NCBI GenBank assembly: GCA_036489755.1
Contig: DASXFD010000091.1
Span: 62,001-126,000, forward strand
Direction: 5' to 3'
Source: JABFXX01 sp036489755
Lineage (GTDB): Bacteria; Myxococcota_A; Polyangia; Haliangiales; Haliangiaceae
Length of the DNA stretch: 64,000 nucleotides
This document shows positions 34,189 through 42,580 of the stretch, piece after piece; the stretch's first letter is position 1; each line of letters begins with the position of its first letter. A program made the position numbers and the translations under genes. A model generated the notes under the pieces. That model had not been told where the DNA came from, ran no database searches, and saw only the letters and a list, made by a program, of their open reading frames with translations.

Positions 34189-34925
34189 AGTGGCCGGCGC
34201 TGGTCGTGTTGATCGTGGTCTCGCGAGCGGCACACGCCGACGACCCGGCGCGCGCGAAGGCGGCCGACCGATCGGCGCGCGCGCACTACGCGGCACACGA
34301 CTACGACGCCGCGATCGCCGATTATCAGGCCGCGTACGACGCGATGCCGGATCCGCTGTTCCTGTTCGACATCGCGCAGTCGTATCGCCGGCTGCGCGAT
34401 TGCGATCACGCGCTCGCGTTCTATCGCGATTACCTGCGGCAGCGCCCCGATGCCGACAACCACGAGCTCGTCGAGCGCTTCATCCTCGAGATGTCGGATT
34501 GCGCGACCCCCGAGGCGGCGCCGGCGACGGCACCCGCGCCGGTCGCGCTGCCGCCACAACAAACGCGAGCGGCGTCGGCGCCGCCGTTCTCGAATCGCAC
34601 GCTGCGGCTCGCCGGCATCACGAGCGCCGCGCTCGGCGTGGTGCTGCTCGGCACCGCCGTCTACTTCTCGTCGCAGGCGGGCGAGGAGGCGCAGCAGCTC
34701 GAGACCGCGTGTGCGCGCGGCTGCTCGGGCGAATCGGTGGTCGGCATCGATCGCGCCGGCACCGTCGACGATCACGATGCGATCGCGCTCTACGCGCTCG
34801 GCGGCGCGGCAGTCGCGGCCGGCGTCGGGGCGATCGTGTGGGCCGTCGTGCGCGCGCCGGGTGAAGCGCCGGTCGTGACGCCGACGCCGGGCGGCGCGAC
34901 GGTATCGGCGAGGATCCGATTCTGA
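34185..34925 (+). CDS. TPR protein with two C-terminal TM segments
   Basis: A 246-residue exported protein (signal peptide KWPALVVLIVVSRAAHA). TPR-like helices occupy about 25-105 (SARAHYAAHDYDAAIADYQA and FDIAQSYRRLRDCDHALAFY). A Pro/Ala linker is followed by two hydrophobic segments near 143-165 and 202-222, flanking a polar loop with two cysteines, and a short tail. The order TPR, linker, TM, loop, TM, tail is the same as in the protein at 11459-12418. It overlaps the kinase stop (GTGA) and its own TGA touches the next gene's ATG. A role as periplasmic partner of the kinase is likely from context only. Confidence 0.78.
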   Translation: MKWPALVVLIVVSRAAHADDPARAKAADRSARAHYAAHDYDAAIADYQAAYDAMPDPLFLFDIAQSYRRLRDCDHALAFYRDYLRQRPDADNHELVERFILEMSDCATPEAAPATAPAPVALPPQQTRAASAPPFSNRTLRLAGITSAALGVVLLGTAVYFSSQAGEEAQQLETACARGCSGESVVGIDRAGTVDDHDAIALYALGGAAVAAGVGAIVWAVVRAPGEAPVVTPTPGGATVSARIRF

Positions 34926-35341
34926 TGCGCGCGCTCGCGCTGCTACTCGTAATTGTGGCGGCCGGCGCGTGTTACTCGCCCGATCTGCCGCGCTGCGTGG
35001 TCACGTGCGGCTCCGATTCGCCGTGTCCCGATGATCTGTCGTGCGAAGCCGATCATTACTGTCACGACGATAGCGACACCGCGGCGTGCCACGCGATCGT
35101 GACGGTCACGGTCGACGGCGACGGGCTCGTCGAGTCGAGCCCCGCGGGCCTGTCGTGCACGCCGTTTACGAGCCCGTGCACGGAAGAGTTCACGCCCGGC
35201 AGCTCGATCGTGCTGACGGCGAGCTCGTTCAGCGGCGAGACATTCGCCGAGTGGACCGGCGATACCTGCGCGGGTTTCACCGAGCCGACGTGCACGTTCG
35301 GGCTCGAGATCTCGCTGTCACTCACGGCGACGTTTCACTGA
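34925..35341 (+). CDS. Cysteine-rich lipoprotein with InlB-like repeat
   Basis: A 138-residue lipoprotein (LLLVIVAAGACYSPDLP). The mature N-terminal third has paired cysteines (CVVTCGSDSPCPDDLSC), a small disulfide-rich module common in myxobacterial lipoproteins. The remainder (VTVTVDGDGLVESSPAG, SFSGETFAEWTGDTC) is a divergent InlB B-repeat-like domain, usually a beta-grasp spacer or adhesive element. Its ATG shares a base with the TPR gene's stop (TGATG), so it is translationally coupled as the third gene of the cassette. Confidence 0.78.
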   Translation: MRALALLLVIVAAGACYSPDLPRCVVTCGSDSPCPDDLSCEADHYCHDDSDTAACHAIVTVTVDGDGLVESSPAGLSCTPFTSPCTEEFTPGSSIVLTASSFSGETFAEWTGDTCAGFTEPTCTFGLEISLSLTATFH

Positions 35342-35376
35342 CGTATCCTTCCGACCACCCCAACCGTCTATCGATC

Positions 35377-35991
35377 ATGACCCTCACGCTCCACTACCAT
35401 CCGCTGTCGTCGTTTTGCTGGAAGGCGCTCGTCGGCCTCTACGAGCTCGACGTGCCGTTCGAGAAGCACCTCGTCGATCTCTCCGACGCCGATGCGCGCG
35501 CCGCGTTCGCGCGGCTGTGGCCGCTCGCGAAGTTTCCCGTGCTCCGCGACGACGCGAACGACCGCACCGTGCCCGAGTCGACGATCATCCTCGAGTACGT
35601 CGGTGCGGATCGGCTGATCCCGAACCTCGAGTGCCGGCTGCGCGACCGGCTCTACGACGCGTACATCCACATCCCGATGCAGAAGATCATCGGCGATCGC
35701 CTGCGGCCCGCCGAGGCGCGCGACGCGTTCGGCGTCGACCAGGCGCGCGCGCAGATCGAAGCGACCTACGCGCTCGTCGACGAGCACGTGCGCGTCGGGC
35801 CGTGGGCGATGGGCAACGACTTCACGCTCGCCGATTGCGCGGCGATGCCGGCGCTGTTCTACGCGAACAAGGTGGCGCCGCTCGCGCGCTGGAAGCACGC
35901 GACCGCGTACCTCGAGCGCCTCCAGATGCGGCCGTCGGTCGCCCGCGTGCTTCGCGAGGCCGAGCCGTACTTCGCCATGTTCCCGGGCTAG
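35377..35991 (+). CDS. Glutathione S-transferase family protein
   Basis: A 204-residue GST-like protein. The thioredoxin-fold N-terminal domain starts LTLHYHPLSSFCWKALVGLY, where the Ser/Cys near residue 11-13 is the usual catalytic position. The cis-proline strand KFPVLRDD and the glutathione-contact VPESTIILEYV follow. The C-terminal helical domain has NDFTLADCAAMPALFYA, the conserved N-capping box. Length is standard. Likely role is glutathione-dependent detoxification or isomerisation; the actual thiol and substrate are unknown. Start ATG at 35377 is clear from the fold. Confidence 0.9.
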   Translation: MTLTLHYHPLSSFCWKALVGLYELDVPFEKHLVDLSDADARAAFARLWPLAKFPVLRDDANDRTVPESTIILEYVGADRLIPNLECRLRDRLYDAYIHIPMQKIIGDRLRPAEARDAFGVDQARAQIEATYALVDEHVRVGPWAMGNDFTLADCAAMPALFYANKVAPLARWKHATAYLERLQMRPSVARVLREAEPYFAMFPG

Positions 35992-36006
35992 GATTCGCGC
36001 GATCAC

Positions 36007-38520
36007 GTGGGTCGCACGCTCGTCGCATCTGCCGTCAATCTGCTCGCGCGCGGCTTCATGATCGTGCCGACCGATCGCACGTCGCGTGCGGGCGAGCCGG
36101 CCGGTGCGCTGTTCGCGGTCGCGCGCGCGATCCAGCGTGCGGTCGCGTTCAAGCAGCCGGCGCGTGCGGTCGCGGTGATCGAGGCCGCGCCCGATTCGGC
36201 GAAGTGGCCGGCGATCTTGCAAGCGCAGCTCGCGCCGCTGGCCGACTTGCTCGTCGCGCTCGGCTGCCAGGTCGTGCGCGCCGACGGCGAGCTCGACGTC
36301 TGCGCGTCGTACGCGCGCGCGGCGCTCGAGGCCGGCGATGACGTCGTGGTGGTCGGCATCGACAAGCGCTACGCGCAGCTCGTCGGCGATCGGCTGTGGT
36401 GGTACGACGCCGCGAAGGACGCGCGCTACACGCCGGAGATCGTCGCGAAGCGCTTCGGCGTGCCGCCCGACAAGGTCGCGGGCTGGCTCGGCGTCGTCGG
36501 CGACGAAGACGCGTTGCCGGGCGTGAAGGGCATCGGCGCGAAGGGCGCGACGTCGCTCGTCGAAAAATTCGGCTCGATCGAAGCCGCGGTCGCGCAAACC
36601 GACACGATGGAGGGCCGGCTCGGCAACGCGCTGCGCGCCGCGAAGGACGACGTGCCGCGCGAGCTCGCCCGTGCGCGCCTCGAGACCGTGGCGCTGCCGC
36701 GGCCGCTCGACGAGCTCGCGTATGTGCCGCCCGAGCCCGCCGCGCTGAATGCCGTACTAGATCGACTCGGCTTCGCCGAGCTGCTCGTCTCCGACGGCGG
36801 TGCGCAGCAGGTCGAGATCTGCGAGGCCGCGATCTCGATCACCGGCGAGCACGCGCTGCACGCGCTGATCGAGGACGACGGCTCGATCGCGGGCATCGCG
36901 ATCGCGACCGAGCACGAGGCGCGCTACGTACCGTTCGGCGCCGCGAGCTGGCCCTCGTTTGCCGCGTGGCTCGCCGACGCGTCGGCGCCGAAGCTCGGCC
37001 ACGATCTCGTCGGCACGATCGTCGCGTTGCGCCACCTCGGCGTCGAGGTCGCGGGCATCGCCGGCGATTCGGCGTGCGCGTCGCACCTCACGCAGCCGAG
37101 CAACTGGGCGCCGCACGATCTGCCGCTGGTCGCCAAGCACGTGCTCGGACGCGCGCTGCCCGACGTCGACGTCGTGCGCGGCGTCGGTGCGAAGCGCAAG
37201 CCGTGGGCGGCGCTGCCCGTCGAGCGAGCCGCCGAATTCGCCGCGACGTGCGCGAGCGCATCGCTCGGCATCTGGCGCGCGCTCGCGCCGAACGTCGATC
37301 CCGCGCTGATGGCCGAGTATCTCGAGCTGTCGCAAACGCTCGTGCGGATGGAGCTGATCGGCCTCGTCGTCGAGCCCACCGCGCTCGATCGCGCCGAGCA
37401 TGCGTTCGCGGAGATCGACGCGCAGCTGACACAGGAGATCGAGGCGCTCGCCGGCCACACGTTCAACATCAACTCGGGCAAGCAGCTCGGCGCGGTGTTG
37501 TTCGAGGAGCTGAAGCTGCCGATCGTCAGCCACACGAAGACCGGCTGGAGCACCGCGATCGAAGCGCTCGAGCGCATCGAGCACGCGCACCCGATCGTGC
37601 CGCTCGTGATCCGGTGGCGCCTGCTGCGCCGGCTTCGCGACTTCTGGGTGATCGCGTTGCGGAAATGCGTCGGGCCCGACGGGCGCGTGCACTCGCGATT
37701 CCATCCGGCGCGGTCGTTCTCGGGGCACCTCGTGAACACGAACCCGGATCTCGCGCGCGTGCCTGGCCGCACGCCGGAGATGGCGATGATCCGGCGCGCG
37801 TTTGTCGCACCCCCGGGTCACCTGTTGATGTCGGTCGACTTCAACCAGCTCGGCTTGCACGTGCTCGCGCACCTCACGAAAGATCCGGCGCTCGTCGAGC
37901 CGCTACGCCGACGCGACGACATGCACACGCTCACCGCGTCGGCGGTGCTCGAGAAGCCGGCGGATGCGATCACGACCGACGAGCGCCAGCTCGGCAAGGT
38001 GATCAACTTCGCGACGTTTGCGGGGCAGGGCGCGAGCGCGCTCGCGCTGCAGCTGAACGTGCCGGCGGCCGAGGCGAAGGAATACATCGCGCGCTTCGAC
38101 CGCCGCTACGCGCTGGTGCGCGCGTTCCAAGACGAGCAGCTGCGCCTCGCGCGCGAGCGCGGCTACATTAGAACCATCGCCGGCCGTCATTGGCCGATCG
38201 GCGGGCTCGAATCGCTCGATTCGCACGATCGATCGTATGCGGAGCGGCTCGCCCGCCGCGCGACGCACGAAGGCTCGGTCTCCGACGTGTCGAGGCGCGC
38301 GCTGCTCGATGCCGATCGCGCGCTGCGCGCCGCGGGCCTGCAAACGCAGCCGCTCGTGCAGATCCTCGACGAGGTCTTGTTCGACGTGCCAGAGCCCGAG
38401 CTCGCCGAGGCGTCGCGCGTCGCGGCGACGGCGATGCGCCACGCGTTCGAGCTCGAGGTGCCGCTCGTCGTCGGCATCGAGGTGGGGCGAACGTGGGCCG
38501 ACCTCGAACCGTATTCTTGA
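36007..38520 (+). CDS. Divergent DNA polymerase I-like protein
   Basis: An 837-residue family A polymerase homologue with all three Pol I regions but altered active sites. FEN-like N-terminus (1-190): LVAS replaces the LVDG aspartate, GELDVCAS replaces the GVEADD motif, GIDKRYAQLV replaces GDKDLAQLV, so the nuclease is probably dead. The middle (280-430) is a 3'-5' exonuclease-like fold lacking carboxylates. Polymerase: motif A is SVDFNQLGLH (609-618; Asp kept, Glu and Arg of the usual QIELR lost). Motif B keeps R660, K664 and F668 but has Ala for the O-helix Tyr. Motif C is QILDEVLF (Asp788, Glu789 kept). It could be a translesion-type or accessory enzyme. The GTG start aligns with Pol I. 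Confidence 0.85.
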   Translation: MGRTLVASAVNLLARGFMIVPTDRTSRAGEPAGALFAVARAIQRAVAFKQPARAVAVIEAAPDSAKWPAILQAQLAPLADLLVALGCQVVRADGELDVCASYARAALEAGDDVVVVGIDKRYAQLVGDRLWWYDAAKDARYTPEIVAKRFGVPPDKVAGWLGVVGDEDALPGVKGIGAKGATSLVEKFGSIEAAVAQTDTMEGRLGNALRAAKDDVPRELARARLETVALPRPLDELAYVPPEPAALNAVLDRLGFAELLVSDGGAQQVEICEAAISITGEHALHALIEDDGSIAGIAIATEHEARYVPFGAASWPSFAAWLADASAPKLGHDLVGTIVALRHLGVEVAGIAGDSACASHLTQPSNWAPHDLPLVAKHVLGRALPDVDVVRGVGAKRKPWAALPVERAAEFAATCASASLGIWRALAPNVDPALMAEYLELSQTLVRMELIGLVVEPTALDRAEHAFAEIDAQLTQEIEALAGHTFNINSGKQLGAVLFEELKLPIVSHTKTGWSTAIEALERIEHAHPIVPLVIRWRLLRRLRDFWVIALRKCVGPDGRVHSRFHPARSFSGHLVNTNPDLARVPGRTPEMAMIRRAFVAPPGHLLMSVDFNQLGLHVLAHLTKDPALVEPLRRRDDMHTLTASAVLEKPADAITTDERQLGKVINFATFAGQGASALALQLNVPAAEAKEYIARFDRRYALVRAFQDEQLRLARERGYIRTIAGRHWPIGGLESLDSHDRSYAERLARRATHEGSVSDVSRRALLDADRALRAAGLQTQPLVQILDEVLFDVPEPELAEASRVAATAMRHAFELEVPLVVGIEVGRTWADLEPYS

Positions 38521-38556
38521 GTGCGACATCGCCGCCGAACGGCCTCTTAGGTTCAA

Positions 38557-38937
38557 ATGCTGACCCGACGTGAATTGCTGGCACGCGGCACGACCGTGCT
38601 GCTGCTCGTCCCGTTCATCAACAGCTGCTCGTCGAACAATGCGAGCTCTCCCGATGCCGCCGGATCCTGCAGCGGCATCGACTCGACCTCGACGGTCAAC
38701 TCCGATCACACGCACGACATCTGCGTGCCGACGACGGATCTCACGAGCCCGCCGGCGGCCGGCGTGACGTATACGTCGACGAACGTCGGCATGCACACGC
38801 ACACGCTGATGCTCACGCAGGCTCAGCTGACGTCGATCGAGCAGGGCACCGCGGTCGGGCCGATCACGTCGTCGGCGGTCAACGATCCGATCAACGGGAT
38901 GGTGCACACCCACGACTGGACGATCATGAAAGCGTGA
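38557..38937 (+). CDS. His-rich lipoprotein with Tat-like signal
   Basis: A 126-residue exported protein. The N-terminus TRRELLARGTTVLLLVPFIN with a following SCSS has an RR pair and a lipobox, so Tat export with lipidation is possible. The mature part has repeated His pairs: SDHTHD, VGMHTHTLML and MVHTHDWT, four HxH-type groups, suggesting metal binding. The pattern is also seen in small proteins of other myxobacterium-like genomes, as far as I recall, but has no named function. The convergent neighbour also encodes a His-rich exported protein; the two stop codons are directly adjacent. Confidence 0.65.
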   Translation: MLTRRELLARGTTVLLLVPFINSCSSNNASSPDAAGSCSGIDSTSTVNSDHTHDICVPTTDLTSPPAAGVTYTSTNVGMHTHTLMLTQAQLTSIEQGTAVGPITSSAVNDPINGMVHTHDWTIMKA

Positions 38938-39210
38938 TCAGTGCGCACTGCCGCTGCCGCCGCCGTGCATGTGGTGCTGCGGCCGGCAGACGAGCGCCGC
39001 GCTCGCCGTCGCGCTCCCGCTGCCGGCTGCCGGAGCGTGCGGGATCTGACAGGTACCGTCGAGCTTGCGGTTGCTCCGGCCGGTGAACGAGCACGGGTCG
39101 CTCTGCTTGCTTTTCGCACACGCGTCGAAGGCGGCTTGAGGTGGCGCCCAGTGATGGTCGCCGTAGGCGACTCCGGCGACGAGCAGCATGCCGAGGAGGT
39201 ACTTCTTCAT
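38938..39210 (-). CDS. Small periplasmic Cys/His protein
   Basis: A 90-residue exported protein (signal MKKYLLGMLLVAGVAYG). The mature part contains APPQAAFDACAKSKQSDPCS then KLDGTCQIP and LVCRPQ, a pattern of four cysteines seen in a widespread family of small uncharacterised periplasmic proteins. The C-terminus is rich in His, Gly and Ser (RPQHHMHGGGSGSAH), possibly metal binding. The start at 39210 is chosen because it begins the signal peptide; an upstream in-frame start at 39246 would bury it. Confidence 0.68.
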   Translation of the reverse strand: MKKYLLGMLLVAGVAYGDHHWAPPQAAFDACAKSKQSDPCSFTGRSNRKLDGTCQIPHAPAAGSGSATASAALVCRPQHHMHGGGSGSAH

Positions 39211-39448
39211 GGGCGGAACGTGACACGCCACCGTCGAGACCGGCACGTTTCCGAGTGCTTCGCCCTGTTGCTGGATGCGTCAGACGATCCGCCCCAGCCG
39301 GGCGCCAGTTTTCGGCGCTGACATCGACCGACGGCTCCTCACGACGAGGTATGCGGACCGACCACATGCTCGGCTTCACCGAGAGCTACCCGTGAGCAGC
39401 CGATCAAAGCTGGTCGTCGTTTGTCGTGCGTGAGATGCTGACGCAAAG

Positions 39449-41563
39449 ATGAGACACACGTCGCTGCGATGGTCATTTCTCGTCGTGGTTGGGTTGTATG
39501 CGTGCGGCGGGCACAACGGCAACGGGACCGACGCGAACGGCGGCCCGATGGATTCACCGGCGCAAGGTGACGCGTCTACGTCCGATGCGGGCTCGAACTG
39601 CGGTCTCACCACGTGCGCATCGCAGAACGCGTCGTGCGGTTTGATCGGCGACGGTTGCGGCGGCACGATCGATTGCGGCTCGTGCCCGACGGGCGAGACG
39701 TGCGGCGGCGGCGGCATTCACTTCGAATGCGGCAACGGCGGCGGTAGCGGTAGCGGCAGCGCGTGCGTCGCGGCGACGTGTATGAGCGTCGGCGCGGACT
39801 GCGGCATCATCTCCGACGGCTGCGGCAGCACGGTCGACTGCGGCTCGAGCTGTCCCGCGGGCGAATACTGCGGCGCCGGCAGCGCCGCGAACGTGTGCGC
39901 GACTCCGCCGTGCGTCGGCCCGCTCTGCACGGAGGTCAACTCGTGCACGAACATGCCGCAGACGACGATCACCGGCACGGTGACGGCGCCAGGCCACCCG
40001 ACGACGGGATCGAATGCGTGGACCGGCTGGGTGCCCGATCCGATCTACGGCGCGCTCGTCTACGTCCCCGACGGATCGGCCGGCTCGCCGACGTACGGCG
40101 TGCAGTCGTTCGCGCCGGGCGTGTCGTGCGACACGTGCAGCAGCGAAGTCACCGGCAGCCCGATGGTGAGCGCGGTGACTGGCATCGACGGCAAGTTCAC
40201 GCTCAGCAACGCGCCGTGCGGCGCGAACATCCCGCTCGTCATCCAGCTCGGCCGCTGGCGCCGCATGATCACGATCTCGAACGTCGCGTGCTGCGCGAAC
40301 ACCGCGCTCACGAACGACGAGACCCACCTGCCGCGCGTGCACACGCCCGGCGTCGCGGCTGCGGGCACCGGCAGCGACGTCTACGACGACATCCCGCTGA
40401 TGGCGTTCGATACCGGCTCGGTCGACACGCTGCACTGCGTGCTGCGCAAGATCGGCGTCGACGACAGCGAGTTCACGGATCCGACCGGCGCGGGTCGCGT
40501 CAACTTCTACGTCGACAACGGCGCGCAGATCAGCAACAACACACCTGCCGCGACGTCGCTGTACGGCAGCCAGAGCACGCTCGACAAGTACGACATGGTG
40601 CTGTTCGAGTGCGTCGGCGAGCAAGATCAGAAGTCGCTGACCAACCAGGACAACGTCATCAACTACGCCAACGCCGGCGGTCGCGTCTACGCGACGCACT
40701 ACAGCTACGTGTGGCTGACCAACGGCACGACGAAGTCGGTGTCGTCGAACACGGCGCCGGTCCCGTTCTCGCAGACCGCGACATGGGACGTGAACCAGAG
40801 CTCGAACGACAGCACGACCGGCACGGTCGACCAGACGCTGCAGGGTGATGCCGGCACGCAGACGCGCCGGATCGCGTTCGCAAACTGGCTCAAGCAAGTC
40901 GGCGCGACCGCGACGGTCGGTCAGATCACCGTCGACGTCGTTCGCCAGGACTTCGACGCGGTCAACTCGGCGGCCGGCACGATGTCGGGCACGCCGGCGC
41001 AGCTGTGGATGACCGCAAGTGCGGGCTATCCGCTCCACTACACGTTCGACACGCCGATCAACTACTCGTCGCCGCCGGCGCAGCAGTGCGGCCGCGTGCT
41101 GTTCAGCGACTTCCACGTCAGCGACGCGTCGGTCAACAGCGGCACGGACTATCCGAAAGAGTGCGAGCCGTCGACCGACAAGAAGGGCCAGAACCCGATG
41201 ACGGCGCAGGAGAAGACGCTCGAGTTCATGCTGTTCGACCTCGCGTCGTGCGTCGGCACGCAGACCGTCTCGTGCACGCCGAAGACGTGCGCCGACTTCG
41301 GCTACACCTGTGGCGAGTCGGGCGACGGTTGCGACGACAACATGGTCCTGCAGTGCGGCACGTGCGGCACCAACCAGACGTGCGTCAACGGCGCGTGCGA
41401 GACCGGCACGATGTGCACGCCGCTGACGTGTCTCGACGTCGGCGCGCAGTGCGGCATCATCGGCGACGGTTGCGGCAGCACGGTGAACTGCGGCGATTGC
41501 CCGATGGGCCAGGTCTGCGGCGGCAACGGTCAGGCGAACCAGTGCGGCGGCGTGATCCAGTAG
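39449..41563 (+). CDS. Large cysteine-rich lipoprotein
   Basis: A 704-residue lipoprotein (SFLVVVGLYACGGHNG). At least four modules of about 40 residues have the pattern C-tC-x-CGxIxDGCGxTxxCGxCPxGxxCG: two N-terminal (about 50-90 and 105-150) and two or three C-terminal (about 610-700). The central region (155-600) starts with a carboxypeptidase-regulatory-like beta domain (TITGTVTAPGHPTTGSNAW) and continues with an alpha/beta segment in which DKYDMVLFECVGEQD and GRVYATHYSYVWL recall class I glutamine amidotransferase-like/trehalose-utilisation folds. No catalytic triad is obvious. A cell-surface protein is likely; function unknown. Confidence 0.72.
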   Translation: MRHTSLRWSFLVVVGLYACGGHNGNGTDANGGPMDSPAQGDASTSDAGSNCGLTTCASQNASCGLIGDGCGGTIDCGSCPTGETCGGGGIHFECGNGGGSGSGSACVAATCMSVGADCGIISDGCGSTVDCGSSCPAGEYCGAGSAANVCATPPCVGPLCTEVNSCTNMPQTTITGTVTAPGHPTTGSNAWTGWVPDPIYGALVYVPDGSAGSPTYGVQSFAPGVSCDTCSSEVTGSPMVSAVTGIDGKFTLSNAPCGANIPLVIQLGRWRRMITISNVACCANTALTNDETHLPRVHTPGVAAAGTGSDVYDDIPLMAFDTGSVDTLHCVLRKIGVDDSEFTDPTGAGRVNFYVDNGAQISNNTPAATSLYGSQSTLDKYDMVLFECVGEQDQKSLTNQDNVINYANAGGRVYATHYSYVWLTNGTTKSVSSNTAPVPFSQTATWDVNQSSNDSTTGTVDQTLQGDAGTQTRRIAFANWLKQVGATATVGQITVDVVRQDFDAVNSAAGTMSGTPAQLWMTASAGYPLHYTFDTPINYSSPPAQQCGRVLFSDFHVSDASVNSGTDYPKECEPSTDKKGQNPMTAQEKTLEFMLFDLASCVGTQTVSCTPKTCADFGYTCGESGDGCDDNMVLQCGTCGTNQTCVNGACETGTMCTPLTCLDVGAQCGIIGDGCGSTVNCGDCPMGQVCGGNGQANQCGGVIQ

Positions 41564-41567
41564 CGGA

Positions 41568-42014
41568 TCAGCCGAAGCGCCACATGAAGCTGGAGATCAC
41601 CATCCAGATCCCCAGCCCGATCGCGATCAGGCCCAGGTTGCCCTGATACGGCAACAGCTTCGCGAGCGTCTGGTCCATCTTCTCGTTCGCCTTCGGGTCC
41701 TTGATGAACGTCTTCATCGTCCCGACGCCAAGGATGAAGCCGAGCGCGAGCAGCACCACCGAATCGGCGAGCCACGTCGCCCACAAGATCGGCGCGTACT
41801 TCAACCACGTGCCGATGTTCAGCACCGACTGGATCACGCCCCACGCGCCCCAAAACGCGGAGACCACTCCGATCCAGCCTTGGTAAGGCGCTAACTTCGC
41901 GATCATCTCCTTCGCGTCTGGCTTCTTCGCGATGATGATGCTCGAAGCGCCGAGGATACCGAGAACAGCCAACCACAACCCGTTGATGAGCCCCATGGCG
42001 GGCATCGTGGTCAC
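41568..42014 (-). CDS. Small membrane protein with internal repeat
   Basis: A 148-residue integral membrane protein with four predicted hydrophobic segments (near 8-26, 45-65, 75-97 and 122-143). An internal duplication is visible: IAKLAPYQGWIGVVSAFWGAW and LAKLLPYQGNLGLIAIGLGIW share LAxLxPYQGxxGL and follow KPDAKE and KANEKMD. I do not recognise a family. The longest start is a GTG at 42014 with GAGG four bases before it; ATGs at 42005 and 41996 are alternatives. It faces the cysteine-rich lipoprotein gene convergently. Confidence 0.68.
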   Translation of the reverse strand: MTTMPAMGLINGLWLAVLGILGASSIIIAKKPDAKEMIAKLAPYQGWIGVVSAFWGAWGVIQSVLNIGTWLKYAPILWATWLADSVVLLALGFILGVGTMKTFIKDPKANEKMDQTLAKLLPYQGNLGLIAIGLGIWMVISSFMWRFG

Positions 42015-42166
42015 AGGACCTCGCGCCGGTCAATCGCGTAGCCGGTGTCAGATGACCTGACCGTCGGAGACAACCGAACCCAGGCACGTCAGTCACCACA
42101 TGTGCGCGAACTGTGCGTCACCACATCGAATCGGTGGTGGCACGTTGGCTGCTTATGTCGCACATC

Positions 42167-42550
42167 ATGATGACTCGACGGTTTCGGACCTTCGTCGCTG
42201 CGACGACACTGCTCGGCGCGCTCGCTGCTCCAGTGCTCGCCGACGAGGCGGCTCCGAGCGCCGAGCCACACGGCCTCAGCGACGAGCAAGTCGCGAGCGT
42301 CGTGAAAGCGCACATGTCCGAGGTGCAAGACTGCTGGCACAAGCTGCCGGTGAAGGAGCGCGCGAGCGACTCGAAGGTCGTGGTCGGACTCTCGATCGCG
42401 GCGCAGGGCGACGTCGTCGATACGACGATCATCAGCGACGCGCCCGCCGAGACGCGCACCTGCATCGCCAACGTCGCCCGCCAGTGGACCTTTCCGGTCG
42501 TCGACCTCGCGAGCGATATTGAGTTCCCCATCACGCTTCGCGCACGGTGA
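42167..42550 (+). CDS. AgmX/PglI C-terminal domain protein
   Basis: A 127-residue exported protein (signal peptide FRTFVAATTLLGALAAPVLA). Residues 45-125 match the AgmX/PglI C-terminal domain of myxobacterial motility proteins, a TonB-C-like fold. VKAHMSEVQDCWHKLP and ETRTCIANVARQWTFP carry the conserved cysteine pair and the W-x-FP end. In Myxococcus, AgmX is an energy-transducing gliding protein of the MotAB-type complex, but this small single-domain form is not proof of that role. The start is uncertain: ATG at 42155, 42167 or 42170; a TATGTC hexamer seven bases before 42167 supports that one. Confidence 0.72.
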   Translation: MMTRRFRTFVAATTLLGALAAPVLADEAAPSAEPHGLSDEQVASVVKAHMSEVQDCWHKLPVKERASDSKVVVGLSIAAQGDVVDTTIISDAPAETRTCIANVARQWTFPVVDLASDIEFPITLRAR

Positions 42551-42580
42551 TGTTACGTCTCACGTAGCGCGCGGTTTGGC

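Noticed and set aside
39302..39318. Hairpin GCGCC-N7-GGCGC
   Set aside because: The stem is only five pairs in very GC-rich DNA and no T-run follows. Such stems are expected by chance.
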